From contig NC_092583.1 of assembly GCF_037975245.1 (NCBI RefSeq), forward strand, positions 11,053,764 to 11,117,763: 64,000 bases of DNA. Reading direction: 5' to 3'. The notes under the pieces are model-generated. The model saw only the letters and a list, made by a program, of their open reading frames with translations. It was not told where the DNA came from and did not search any database. Within the stretch, counting starts at the first letter, position 1; each line of letters opens with the position of its first letter. Position numbers and translations under genes: made by a program. The stretch is from Apostichopus japonicus (Eukaryota; Echinodermata; Holothuroidea; Aspidochirotida; Stichopodidae). Below are positions 1 through 64,000 of the stretch, piece after piece.

Positions 1-1281
1 CACGGGTTGATTGAAGTTACACCAGGTGTTTTCAAGTTGTATTGTTCCATAATATCAGTATCCATTTAAGTTAAGGACGGTCCCAATAGTTATTTATTTT
101 TACTGTAAGCAACACGTATTAGGTGATACTTATTGCGCAAACATACTCTCTTAATTCGCAAGATTGACTTTTCACTCTTAAAGATTGAATTTTAAATCTT
201 TGGCAGATTGATATTAGGGACCAATCGGCTTAGATTGACTTTCAATCTGTCTTAAGATTGAAAAAAAAATAGTCTTAAAAGATTGAAAGTCAGTGTTTTT
301 TAAGATTAATATATCAATCTAATGGATTGGTTTTCTTAATCTAAATTCGATTGACTTTTAAATTTCAATCTAAAACGATTGTAACTATCAGTCAATTAGA
401 TTGATAAAAGTCATTCCATACGATTGACTCTTCGATCATAAAAACTGACTTTCAATCTGTTATAGATTGAAAAGGTAGAAATCTAATAGATTGACTTTAG
501 AATCTAATTTAGAATGACTATTAGTCTAAAAAGGTTTTTTATTCATATGATTGGGACTGTCAATCAATATGATCATGATTGTCACTCGTTTTGCAGTTTG
601 TCTATGTTTAAGCTTTCAACGTTAATTTTGTAAACATATATTGAAACAATTGGTTTTGTCACCCAATTAAATTATTCTCAAACAGAAGCTATAAACATAA
701 GAGTATATGTCCACTTAGTTTCGCTTGAGGAAAACACCAGAAACAGAAAAGACACAATGTACTTTGTAGACGAATTATATTTATTTACTGATGCAGTGAA
801 GAAAACAAAACATGCAGAACATGGGAAATACTGGAGTTCCATAATTTTAAACATTTTCAGGTGCTAAAGATGAAGGCTAAAATAAAACATAATTAAAACA
901 CTGGCATGCATTTACTGATGCAGTGATAAACAAAACATGGGAAATACTAGAGTTCCATAAGTTTAATCATTTTCATGTGCTAAAGATGAAGGCTTAATAC
1001 TGGTGTTCCATAATTCTAAAGTTAAAGAATGAAGTTTGCAATAACATACTGAAGATTTTATCAGGTGTAAAAGGAAAATTTGAATAATTAGCCTTTCCTA
1101 TAGATACAATAGGCAAATAAGAACCTGAATTGGATTAAAAAAACTGAGGCTATGTCCCTTTTGGTTAAAACAAAACAACCTGGTAAGAATACCGAGCTGA
1201 ACTAAAATTATGCATGCTTGTTTTAAATGCTAAATCTTTTATTTATATTTCATCAGTAAACACCATTTTAAGTCAATATCA

Positions 1282-1604
1282 TTACTTGGGTGGTGCTCTT
1301 ATTGCTGCACCAAGAGCTCGGACCTGTGGTTTTGCTGTTGCTGGAGGTAGTACTTCATAGTTCATTGCAGCAATAAATTCCCAAAATTGTTGCAAACTTG
1401 GAGAGTACTCCACATTAAAAACATAATGACACTTAAACAGTCTGTCTAAAGCATCCACCACATGAAGCCCTCCTGAAATTGCAATGCGGTCCAATATTAC
1501 AAAGAACTGTTTCGGATCTTTTTCTGCACCAAGGGATAGCAACAATGGCTGCTTGAATCTTCTTTCAACTTTGTTGCTTCTTCAACATCTGTTCCTTTCT
1601 GTGG
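1282..1604 (-). pseudogene. Terminal exon of an unrecognised gene (SAMD3-like impression), frame-shifted
   Basis: The frame ending in TAA at 1282-1284 encodes about 90 residues of ordinary protein composition (RRFKQPLLLSLGAEKD, then LDRLFKCHYVF and WEFI). An AATAAA on the minus strand (1238-1243) lies about 40 nt past the stop, fitting a last exon. Upstream of about 1545 this frame meets TGA, while another frame reads KGTDVEEATKL up to an acceptor (gttatccacag), which suggests a one-base frameshift. The resemblance to SAMD3-like proteins common in fish genomes is from memory and weak. Confidence 0.45.
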
Positions 1605-1740
1605 ATAACAAGCAGAAAAGAGTCATAACTGTAACACATGGTAATGCTCTCCTTTTATCCATTTTCTGAAATGAGGATGATTTCTGCAGTTGAGCTAACT
1701 CTTTAACGCTTAAGCTTGAAAAATATGTTCAACTGCTTTT

Positions 1741-2310
1741 AAAGTAGCATTTTGCGTTTGGTCGCCGTATTATACTTTTTTGACATGTCCATCAAGTTTT
1801 TTACATATATCAATCACAAGAGAGCCAACTAAGATATTTATAAGATATTTGCAGATAATGAGAAAAGTGTCCACGACAAACTCGATATTTAAAATTAATC
1901 GCATACAGTTCCCCCAAACCTACTAGTTTGAATTCAACCAATCAGAGATATGCAGGTTTAGTGATGAGCCGTTGCTAAAAATAGATTCAAGACTTTGCGT
2001 TGGTACAACCAGGGAGTTGTAATGGAACTCCCTGGTACAACTGCCATATAGACTGTACACAAATCAAGCATGGTGTTGTATTATGGATTGGTCAATGACG
2101 TTCGTAGTGTATATTCATATTATCGGTGAGGTTTATTGGGATTCCAACGGATAATATCTTGGAGAAAAACACAGTTGAAAGTTGCAAAATTTTCAACTTT
2201 TACGCCACCATTTGAAGTAAGATTTAAATAGATGGGCTAGTTATGTATGTCGTTATGGCATAGTGGAATCAGTGAGGTTGAGAAAAATCATAGAAAAGCA
2301 CGCAAATTGT
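1741..2310 (+). mobile_element. MITE copy 1
   Basis: Matches the reverse complement of 26828-27390 over most of its length. Contains the palindrome CAGGGAGTTGTAATGGAACTCCCTG. A short related palindrome (CAGGGAGTTGTTATGG) lies at 3061. Ends are imperfect inverted repeats around TTTTGCGT. Confidence 0.75.
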
Positions 2311-2718
2311 TTTATTGCACATGTAATTATGTATGCACAGTAACCGTAGAAGGTGTACCGTAACAGTGCAATAAATGTACTAGATAGTCTATACTATCCA
2401 CACTTTTGCCATCTGTGGGCACTGTGCTTGATATTATGATATTATGCCGATATGGATTATAATATTGAACTGACAAGAGAAGTCACAAGCCTTTACCAAT
2501 TTTAATGAGCAGTAAACTTCTTGCATATAAGTACAACATGATATGTACAAGCATTAAGCATCACTACACACTTAACCCTACTGTCCAGAGAATACACACT
2601 TTTTATATATATACTGCACATGTATACAGTTTCAGTATGACCAACCCACAGCTGCTGACCTTGTTCTGTGAACTGCTTGTAGTTCAATGGTCCCATTAAC
2701 CTTTGGGCAATAAGGTGT

Positions 2719-3923
2719 ATACTATGGCGCGAGAAAGCGGAATATATTACGTACAAATATATATCTCTAAAAAAAATATACAATTGAGTGAAATGCGCCC
2801 TGCACCACTGACGTAACAGTTTACCTGCCTTACAGATTTCAATAGGCACTTGCGGTAGATCGCAGGAAATTTGAGCTGTGCAAATAATGACTTTCACACG
2901 TTCGTTTCCTTTGCAAGGTTTGGCAAACTGCTTACGTAACACACCGGCTAACGTTCCAAACTAATAACCTTGAAATGTGAAGAAGTGAGCAGTTACTGTT
3001 AAGCCGGCTAGTTACGTACGGTACAGAAGGCTTCGCTGTCGAACGTACCGTAGTACAATCAGGGAGTTGTTATGGAATAATCCCTGATACTATCATGTGC
3101 AATGTGATATCGCAAACCCACTAACTATGAACTGCATTAAGATTCTGAGCAAACATGTGCGTTTTATGAATGGCCAGTGTAAAGAACAGGCTGGTCACTG
3201 CTGAAGTTACTGAACATCTCAGTCAGCACTTACAGAGCTCCGTACTTTGTACAGCATATATATTTTTCGCACAGAATATATTTTTCGTACAGAATATATT
3301 TTTCGCACAGAATAGGTCTTGAATATTAGAGAATATATATATTTTCTTTACACACAATAAAAATATATTTTTGCACAGAATATAATTTCTCCTGTAGAAT
3401 ATATATTTTTTCTGTCTCAGAATTTATATATTTTGCTAGAGAAAAATATTTTTCTGTCAGAGAATATATGTTTTGGTACTTTGTACAGCATATATATATT
3501 TTTCGACCAGAATATATTTTTTCGCACAGAATAGAATTTTGTTGTTAGAGAATATATATTTTCCATACACACAATAAAAATATATTTTTGCACAGAATAT
3601 AATTTTTCCTGTAAAATATTTTTTTTTTCTGTCTCAGAATTTATATATTTTGTTAGAGAAAAATATTTTTCTGTCAGAGAATATATATGTTTCTTAACAA
3701 GATATATATATATATATATATATATTATAAGAAAATATATATTTTTCTCTTAGAGAATATATATTTATATTATAAATGTTTTTGTGTCAGAGAATATATT
3801 TTTTTTCAGAATATATATAAATATGTCTAAAATGTATTTTTGAAGTAAACCATGTATATATTCTGCAAGTAAAGCATATATATTGTTGTACACAATATAT
3901 TCCGCTTTCTCGCGCCATAGTAT
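2719..3923. mobile_element. Nested TIR element, 30-bp perfect ends
   Basis: ATACTATGGCGCGAGAAAGC begins a 30-bp end at 2719-2748 whose exact reverse complement is at 3894-3923. The right half (3250-3890) is AT-rich, built from AGAATATATTTTTC-like repeats, including two similar blocks near 3250-3420 and 3480-3640. No transposase seen. Confidence 0.85.
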
Positions 3924-4652
3924 CCTCATGAGGGTTTCTCCTAGCTAGTAGTAACTGGAATGTGATTAATGATTTATCATTTGATGACTTTTTCTCCTAT
4001 ACAATTCTAGCGTGATATTATACTATTCTAGACTGTCACTGTGTGAAGAATTTTGTACACTCTGCACAAGGGATGTGGTGGGAAGGTATGAAGGAAACAC
4101 AGCACTGTAGTGTTTAACAGTTGATTTTAGCACTAGCAAGGGCCAAGGCTAGGTCTAACGTTAGGCCTTGCCTGCCATAGGCCTAACAAGTTTCAATGTG
4201 AATATGGCGATGGTCTTTATCTATCATGCTGCTAGACTACACAACCGAAGTTGAATGAATGTTTCAAATGTATCACGATAAAGCCTAGGCCTACTGTAAT
4301 TGAATTAAACCGCATGCACATACGCATGTGATTTTCTCTGCAGTGCGTTAAACCTCATTTCGCCAAAAGTCACAATAGACACTTGCCTAACTTTAAGTCT
4401 AATATAATTAAAGTAGGAAATGCAACAATAAAAGAAAAGGAAAATTGAAGATGGGCAGATACACAAATTAAAGGAGTAAATGAAAGCGTATAAAACGAGC
4501 ATTTTGAAATACAGACAATAAGAAAAGCGTAACGTTAAGCCTAACGTTATCATAGGCTTAGTAGATCAGCAACTAAGCAGACTGAACAGCGAAATGCTAG
4601 GCTACATGATCGACAACTAGCTGAAAGGTGTTAAAAAGTCAAAAATACGAAC

Positions 4653-4722
4653 CTTCTAGAATAGTGATTATCTCCTCCGTGAACTCTTTCTTCGCCAGAA
4701 AATTTCTTACGGTTCCTGCCAT
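4653..4722 (-). CDS. Possible first coding exon of the same minus-strand gene
   Basis: ATG at 4722 reads MAGTVRNFLAKKEFTEEIIT and on to a possible donor (GAAG then gttcgt) at 4652, 70 nt. The amphipathic, SAM-domain-like start is suggestive, but the donor is weak and no middle exons were found. Link to the 1282-1604 exon is inferred from strand and order. Confidence 0.35.
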
Positions 4723-5206
4723 CTTTCTTTAAATGAGAAGGCTTCTTCGAAAGGTTTTAAGAAACTGAACTAAAATACACCGCTGTTTTGGCACAATCAG
4801 TCAATCAGTACTGTGTACTATCATATACGTTTCATGCAGTGCGTTGTGCAGAGCAGTATATAGAAGACCGGTATAATGTATTACGCTGTGTGTACGTACG
4901 CGGTGCAGCAGTGGGTATTTGGTTTTGCGAAATCTGATTGGACAATAGGCAGCGTTGGTATTTGTTTTGGCGTAATCTGATTGGATAAAAGTCAATCTTT
5001 ACAAGACTGACTTTTATTTGCACCACGTGACTTGATTCTAGCGTTTTCATTGGATATATCTGTAAATCTAAAAAACGATTAAGTCAAGGATAAGACGTAT
5101 TCAATCTATTAGCTTAGATTTCAGTTCATTTTCAATCAAATAGATTGAAAACTACTGTCAATCTTAGCTACCACTGACTTTGTCAATCTTACGAGTTAAG
5201 AGAGTA

Positions 5207-6229
5207 CACTACTAACACAGTAGATATTTAGATAGAACAGCAGCAATATAGATCTTTCGTTTAGTGAATTCAAACATTCACTGATCAGTGATTAACAATT
5301 GACACGAGGTTCTCAAATTGCAGTGTGGTTTTAAGGGCCCTCAAATTTCCCACCACATATACTACAAACAATTTAAAATATATTGCCAAACGTCATATTT
5401 ATTATTATTTATTATTATTTCTAGTGAATTCAATGAAATGGCACCCGAATATCTCTTCTCCCTACTTTTGGTGAAATCATTTACTTGACGGATTAAAATC
5501 ATCGTATTGTATAGACTAAAAATTAATACACTGTGTCAAGTGTGCCCTCCTATCGTTGTTTTGCCCATGAAAGATCATAATCAAAGTCCCCATTAAATCT
5601 GAATGATGTGACCACTTCAACCTGCCACCACCACCAGCTTCCATCCTCGCCACACACATACAAACGACCCCCTCCCCTCCCCATACACATACACAACAAA
5701 ACTTGTTTTTTATTGAATTACCTATACAAGCGATGCCATTTACCTTTCTTCTACAACTCTCTATCTATACAACCCATGACTATTGGTCACTATTGTTGGT
5801 AACTGGTGACAGAAATTTCATTTGTCCCATATCGCCACTTGTCAGGCTTAGACATGGACACACACAGAGACCCCCCCCCCTCCAAGCACACACACACATA
5901 CACGCAGATTCACCGTTCCTTATCTGTCTTTAGAAACACTTGTTGCATACTAGTAATATCTTCTTTGCTTTTATGTAAAATTTTGCGGTTTTCTACTTGA
6001 CAAATTAATATGCCTGATGTATGTTTGTTTCAATATGACATGGATAATGTTTTTCATATTTATCGCTTGATCTGCATTGATTAATCAGTAGAATAAGTTA
6101 TTAATTATAATTATTTGTAGACATTTCACCTTTCCAATTTCTTGGTACCGACTCTTTATCCCTTATTCGGATTCCACTTTTGATCTATTATTGGTCTACA
6201 GGTTGACATACTATTCGACAAAACCAATC
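5207..6229 (+). other. Upstream region of the micro-exon gene
   Basis: CA-rich stretches (5640-5700, 5860-5905) and AT-rich DNA. No clear TATA box, CpG cluster or upstream coding exon; a possible 5' UTR acceptor ends at 6201. Confidence 0.4.
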
Positions 6230-60340
<54,111 letters not shown>

Positions 60341-60599
60341 GTAAATGTTCGTAACCAGTGCAACTTTTGTTTTATACCTTTTCACTTTAGGTTAGATGTG
60401 ACTGACCATACAGCTGACTCTGCTTGACTATGAATTACAATTACTAGTACATACAGCATCGAATTGGAACTTGGATTTAACTTTCAATGATCGAGATTAT
60501 TATAATATAGTTATATAGTATAGAAATAGTACATGGCCAAGATATTTTTAAATTAAATGGGATAAGGGGGTAAGGGTGGGGGTGGAGGAGGAGATAGTA

Positions 60600-60890
60600 A
60601 TGGTTAATTGAGATTGAGATTGAGATTAAGATTGAGATTGACATTGAGATTAAGATTGAGAAGGATTAATGGTTAATGGTTCATGGTTCATGATTACTGG
60701 TTAATGGTTGATGCTTGATGGTTGATGATTGATGATTAATGATTAATGATTAATGATTAATGGTTACTGATTACTGATTACTAATTACTGATTAATGATT
60801 GATGATTGATGAATTTGAATAATGATTAATGATTAATGAATAATGATTAATGGTTATTGGTTAATGATTATTGATTAATGATTTTTTATC
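60600..60890. repeat. Simple repeats GAGATT and GATTAATG
   Basis: (GAGATT)n then about 220 bp of degenerate GATTAATG/GGTTAATG repeats. Confidence 0.9.
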
Positions 60891-61861
60891 GCAGTTATTT
60901 GTGTTATTTCATTAGTCTAATAAACTAGGTATGAAAAATAACAATCAATGTCTTCTTTTGTTCTTATAAACGTTTCTTTGGATACAAGAAATTGCAAAAA
61001 CTTGGTATTCCAAACGTCTGGCACAGGCTGAGTAAGTCACATTATAAACTTGGGGTAGGGGGAACGAGTTTTGCTAGAGGAGGGGAGCATCCGTCGGCGT
61101 AATAGATTGCACCGAACGATGTGAAATGCGCCTATAGCATATAGTGGATATATTCCTTCAAAATGTGGACATATTCCTTTAAAATGTTGACTCCAAACAT
61201 CGCGAAACTGAAGGGCCGAAGAGCTATTAATGATACGCAAGATTGTTAAATATTAATGATACACACTCTTGTTTAAGTCGTAAGAAGGATTCGTGTTCCG
61301 TCGTTCTGTGACTTGGTACATGGGTAAGTACAAATTAATTTACTTTACTGTTAGAGTGTACATCAACTTATCTATTTTATGTTAACTTGTAAAATATCAG
61401 TATGTTTTTCTTTTCTTCCCTTCATAATTCTGTATTTTATAGATTTCTTGTAGCTTTTTATAGTGAAAAGTCAACAAACCGGAAGAAATTAACTTACGTT
61501 TTAGGGTCAGAGGCTATGGTTATTATGAATGATCTGCAGAACAGGGTGGATATTAATGATGTAGTCTGGGGTAAACATTAAAGATACCCATACAGAGGTA
61601 ACAATGAAAGACACAATTGCTGTAATTATTGATGATACATAGGCTAGAGTAAACATCGATTCAGTATGGGGTCAATATTGATGATATACGGACTAGGGAA
61701 AATATTAACGATATAGTCCAAGGTAAAAAGTTATGCTAACTTTTACTTAAATTTTTGCGCAAACAAAGACTCAACTTCACATGGAAATCTATTCCTATAC
61801 TACTACTTCCATTGTGATTACCTTAAAAGGGTTAATTAACCTATGTATATGTCCACTTTAG

Positions 61862-61974
61862 GCAGAAAGAATAACACAATCAAAGGCACACAATCCTCTT
61901 ACAAAGATTTAGGGAAAGACAAAATCGATGTGGAAATAGCTAGTACATTCAAATATGTGTATATAACAAGGTGA
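61862..61974 (+). CDS. Possible terminal exon, 37 codons to stop
   Basis: Acceptor atgtatatgtccactttag ends at 61861. In phase 1, the phase carried from exon 42, the frame is open from xGC to TGA at 61972-61974. The peptide is Lys-rich and polar (for example TIKGTQSSYKDLGKDKIDVE). No AATAAA was seen close downstream, and a run this long can occur by chance, so this is tentative. Confidence 0.3.
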
Positions 61975-62139
61975 CTTTGTGAAAAAGAATATGTATAGTT
62001 ATGTTAAAAGTAAGTCTGTTTAGGCCTCCAATTATAGCACGTTAAAATTACTAGAAGTTTTCAAAATTTACCATCCTGGAGGTCTTTACTCTACAAATTG
62101 TTAGACATTCTAAATGAACACACAAGATTACTGAATGTC

Positions 62140-63970
62140 CCAGTGAAGTAAATTTCCTCCAAGGTGGTAATACAAATAGTTTTTGAATCTCTTTGAAGAT
62201 CTCTGAACAATTGGTCTCATTGTAGGAGTGTTACTGAAGTATAAACAGACAGGTATATACACTAGATAGCACACAGTCATTTTACACAGGTTGTGGAGCA
62301 ATCTTATAGAACAGCATCTCCTTAAAACATAGTTCTGGTGCATATATTTGTGTTTATGAAGCAACCACAGTAGCATATGATATCCCCACAATTAAGTCCT
62401 TGATCCAAAAGGGAAATATACCTGTATATATTTCCCCTTAGGGATAAGACTTGTTACTCTCCCTTAAATATGACACACCTTTTTCAAGCAAGGTGATGTT
62501 ATGATGCAGACAGCCACATGTACTATAACTATTTATGAGTAAACGTTGTATTAAAGAAATCACTTAAAGCAATAGGATATGATATCCCCACAATTAAGTC
62601 CTTCTGTCAATATGATCCATAAAGGGAAATATACCTGTCTATATTTCCCCTTAGGGATAAAACATGTTCATCTCATAAAACTGACAAAAAAATTTCAAGC
62701 AAGGTGATGTTATGATGCAGAAAGCCAAAAATACTTTAACTATTTAAATTAAAAGTAAACTTTGAATAAAAGAATTAAATTTAAAGGGAGAAAGATAGAA
62801 TACTTCTACAGTCTCTATAAGTCCTGCAACCACTGTGGTCCTTAAAGGGAAAAATACATGCTAACACAGAAAATCGACCAAGTTAATAACCATGACCAAC
62901 TGAACAAACAGTACATTTGTAAATAAAAACACCCAGTTACATTACATAATGAAACAAACAAAAAATACACTTAGCAGGAAATAAGAACAACAAAGCAATA
63001 TCATACCAAAATATCACTGTAACGTATACAGTATCCATGGGGAAAAACACCTACACTACTGTTCTGCTCTCATAAGAACACATAACGCCTTACATGGGAT
63101 ATATTGCTTTTTGATAAGTGTGATACAAAGGTAGGGCACGTGGGTCTGAAAATGCATATTAGCTTCTTCATCAGGCTTCCAAATTGAGCTAGGGTTGATT
63201 AAATCTCTCTGATGATCTCTGAACAATTGGTCATTGTAGGAGTGTTACTGATGTATCAACAGATAGGTATGATGTATCAACAGATAGGATGTATCAACAA
63301 ATACATTGGATAGAACACAATCCTGTTACACAAGTTGTGGAGCAATCTTATCAAACAGCATCTCCTTAAAACACAGTTCTGATGCATATATTTGTGTTTG
63401 TGAAGCAACTACTGTACAGTAGGATATGATATCCCCATAATTAAGTGTGTTGTAAAACATATCTGTGTTGTGCTGTACAGGCCTAACACTGAAGTTAACC
63501 ATACATGCACACTTTTAAGTAGACTATGGTGATAATACTGTACACATATCTGCCTCCACTAATCGTAAAGGTGTCAATCATTTACACTGTGTCATATACT
63601 CATGGTGGACTGTAAATCAGAATATATCTTTTTAAAACATAGTTCAGATGCATATCTTTGTGTTCATGAAGCAAATACAGAAGTTTATGAGATTCCCACA
63701 TCATACTGTCACTATGATCCTTAAAAGGTAATTTACCTGTATATATTTGCCCTGAGGGATAATAAATGTTACCCTTTTCAAAGGAAATGACAAACCTTAC
63801 CCTTCAAGAAAGGTGATGTTATGATGCAAATAGCCTGTACTGCTGCTACTTACAAACTTTGCATTTCTCAAAAGAAATCATATGAAGCATTTCTATGGTA
63901 CTTAGAGGAGAATATACCTGTTTATATTCTCCCTGAGAGAATACTATGTAAGACCTGTCTTAAAAGAATA
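62140..63970. repeat. Duplicated hairpin-rich non-coding repeat
   Basis: A block of about 300 bp at 62150-62400 (with TCTGAACAATTGGTC and CAGCATCTCCTTAAAACA) recurs at 63190-63440. A hairpin GGGAAATATACCTGTATATA with its complementary arm and a CAAGGTGATGTTATGATGCA segment recur near 62415-62505, 62625-62720 and 63725-63825, with a diverged copy near 63910. No coding signal. Confidence 0.85.
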
Positions 63971-64000
63971 CACATAAGTTTTCAACACATGTGATGTACT

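Larger units (their letters stand above)
144..5206. mobile_element. TIR element with GATTGA-repeat ends
   Basis: TACTCTCTTAATTCGCAAGA at 144 pairs with the reverse complement at 5182-5206 (23 of 25 bases over the full end). The next about 440 bp on the left and 200 bp on the right are dense in AGATTGA/TCAATCT, which can fold back. The interior holds a minus-strand gene remnant, a nested TIR element and a MITE copy. Target duplication not recognised, so flanking inverted repeats of separate origin cannot be excluded. Confidence 0.7.

Noticed and set aside
2502-2942. 146-codon minus-strand frame
   Set aside because: Crosses the 30-bp TIR at 2719, has no recognisable domain and no supporting signals.
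61288-61323. A 36-nt phase-1-open segment before a strong donor (gtaagt)
   Set aside because: The upstream acceptor (taagaag) has no pyrimidine tract. It may be real but is not supported.

Overview
This is eukaryotic DNA from an animal. It is AT-rich, has no bacterial-style gene packing, and carries canonical GT-AG splice sites, two Ty3/Gypsy LTR retrotransposons, several inverted-repeat (MITE or foldback) elements, a tRNA-derived SINE and long microsatellites. The repeat types and a Mag/SURL-like Gypsy element suggest a marine invertebrate, possibly an echinoderm. That is an impression from family resemblance, not an identification.

The main content is one very long plus-strand gene of unusual design, from about 6.2 kb to at least 60.3 kb. 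It opens with a 61-nt exon that starts at ATG and encodes a signal peptide (6230-6290). After it I can place 41 tiny exons of 6, 9, 12, 15, 18, 24 or 30 nt. Most sit between a pyrimidine-rich acceptor (typically TTCTCTATAACAG or TCTCTATTGCAG) and a near-invariant donor (gtaagacatttt or gtaagatatctt). Every one is a multiple of three, and all are open in phase 1, the phase set by the first exon. Phases 0 and 2 each meet stop codons in six of them. Joined in order they add about 120 codons to the 20 of exon 1. The result is a small secreted protein with a cysteine-containing N-terminal part (exons 2-7) and a long tail of di- and tripeptide blocks (exons 8-42). The layout resembles the micro-exon genes of schistosomes, but the array is longer and clearly built by tandem duplication of exon-plus-intron units of about 0.5-0.9 kb. 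Related units differ in the microexon while flanking intron and splice sites are conserved. The clearest case is TGCNGG, where all four bases occur at one non-synonymous position.

Region by region: 144-5206 is a terminal-inverted-repeat element built from GATTGA repeats; it holds a minus-strand gene fragment, a nested TIR element (2719-3923) and a MITE copy. 5207-6229 is upstream sequence. 6230-16488 holds the signal exon and the six cysteine-bearing exons, with a 2.8-kb GAT microsatellite in one intron. 17.4-23.4 kb and 28.4-33.7 kb hold the 9-nt and 6-nt duplicated units, split by Gypsy element 1 (23526-28406). 34.3-46.7 kb holds the 6-nt units, split by Gypsy element 2 (39320-44311). 46.7-60.3 kb is a sparser 3' part invaded by foldback elements, a SINE, hAT-like elements and another MITE. 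A possible terminal exon lies at 61862-61974. 62.1-64 kb is duplicated, hairpin-rich non-coding repeat.

Both Gypsy elements lie antisense to the gene inside introns. Both keep paired LTRs and target-site duplications but have broken reading frames.
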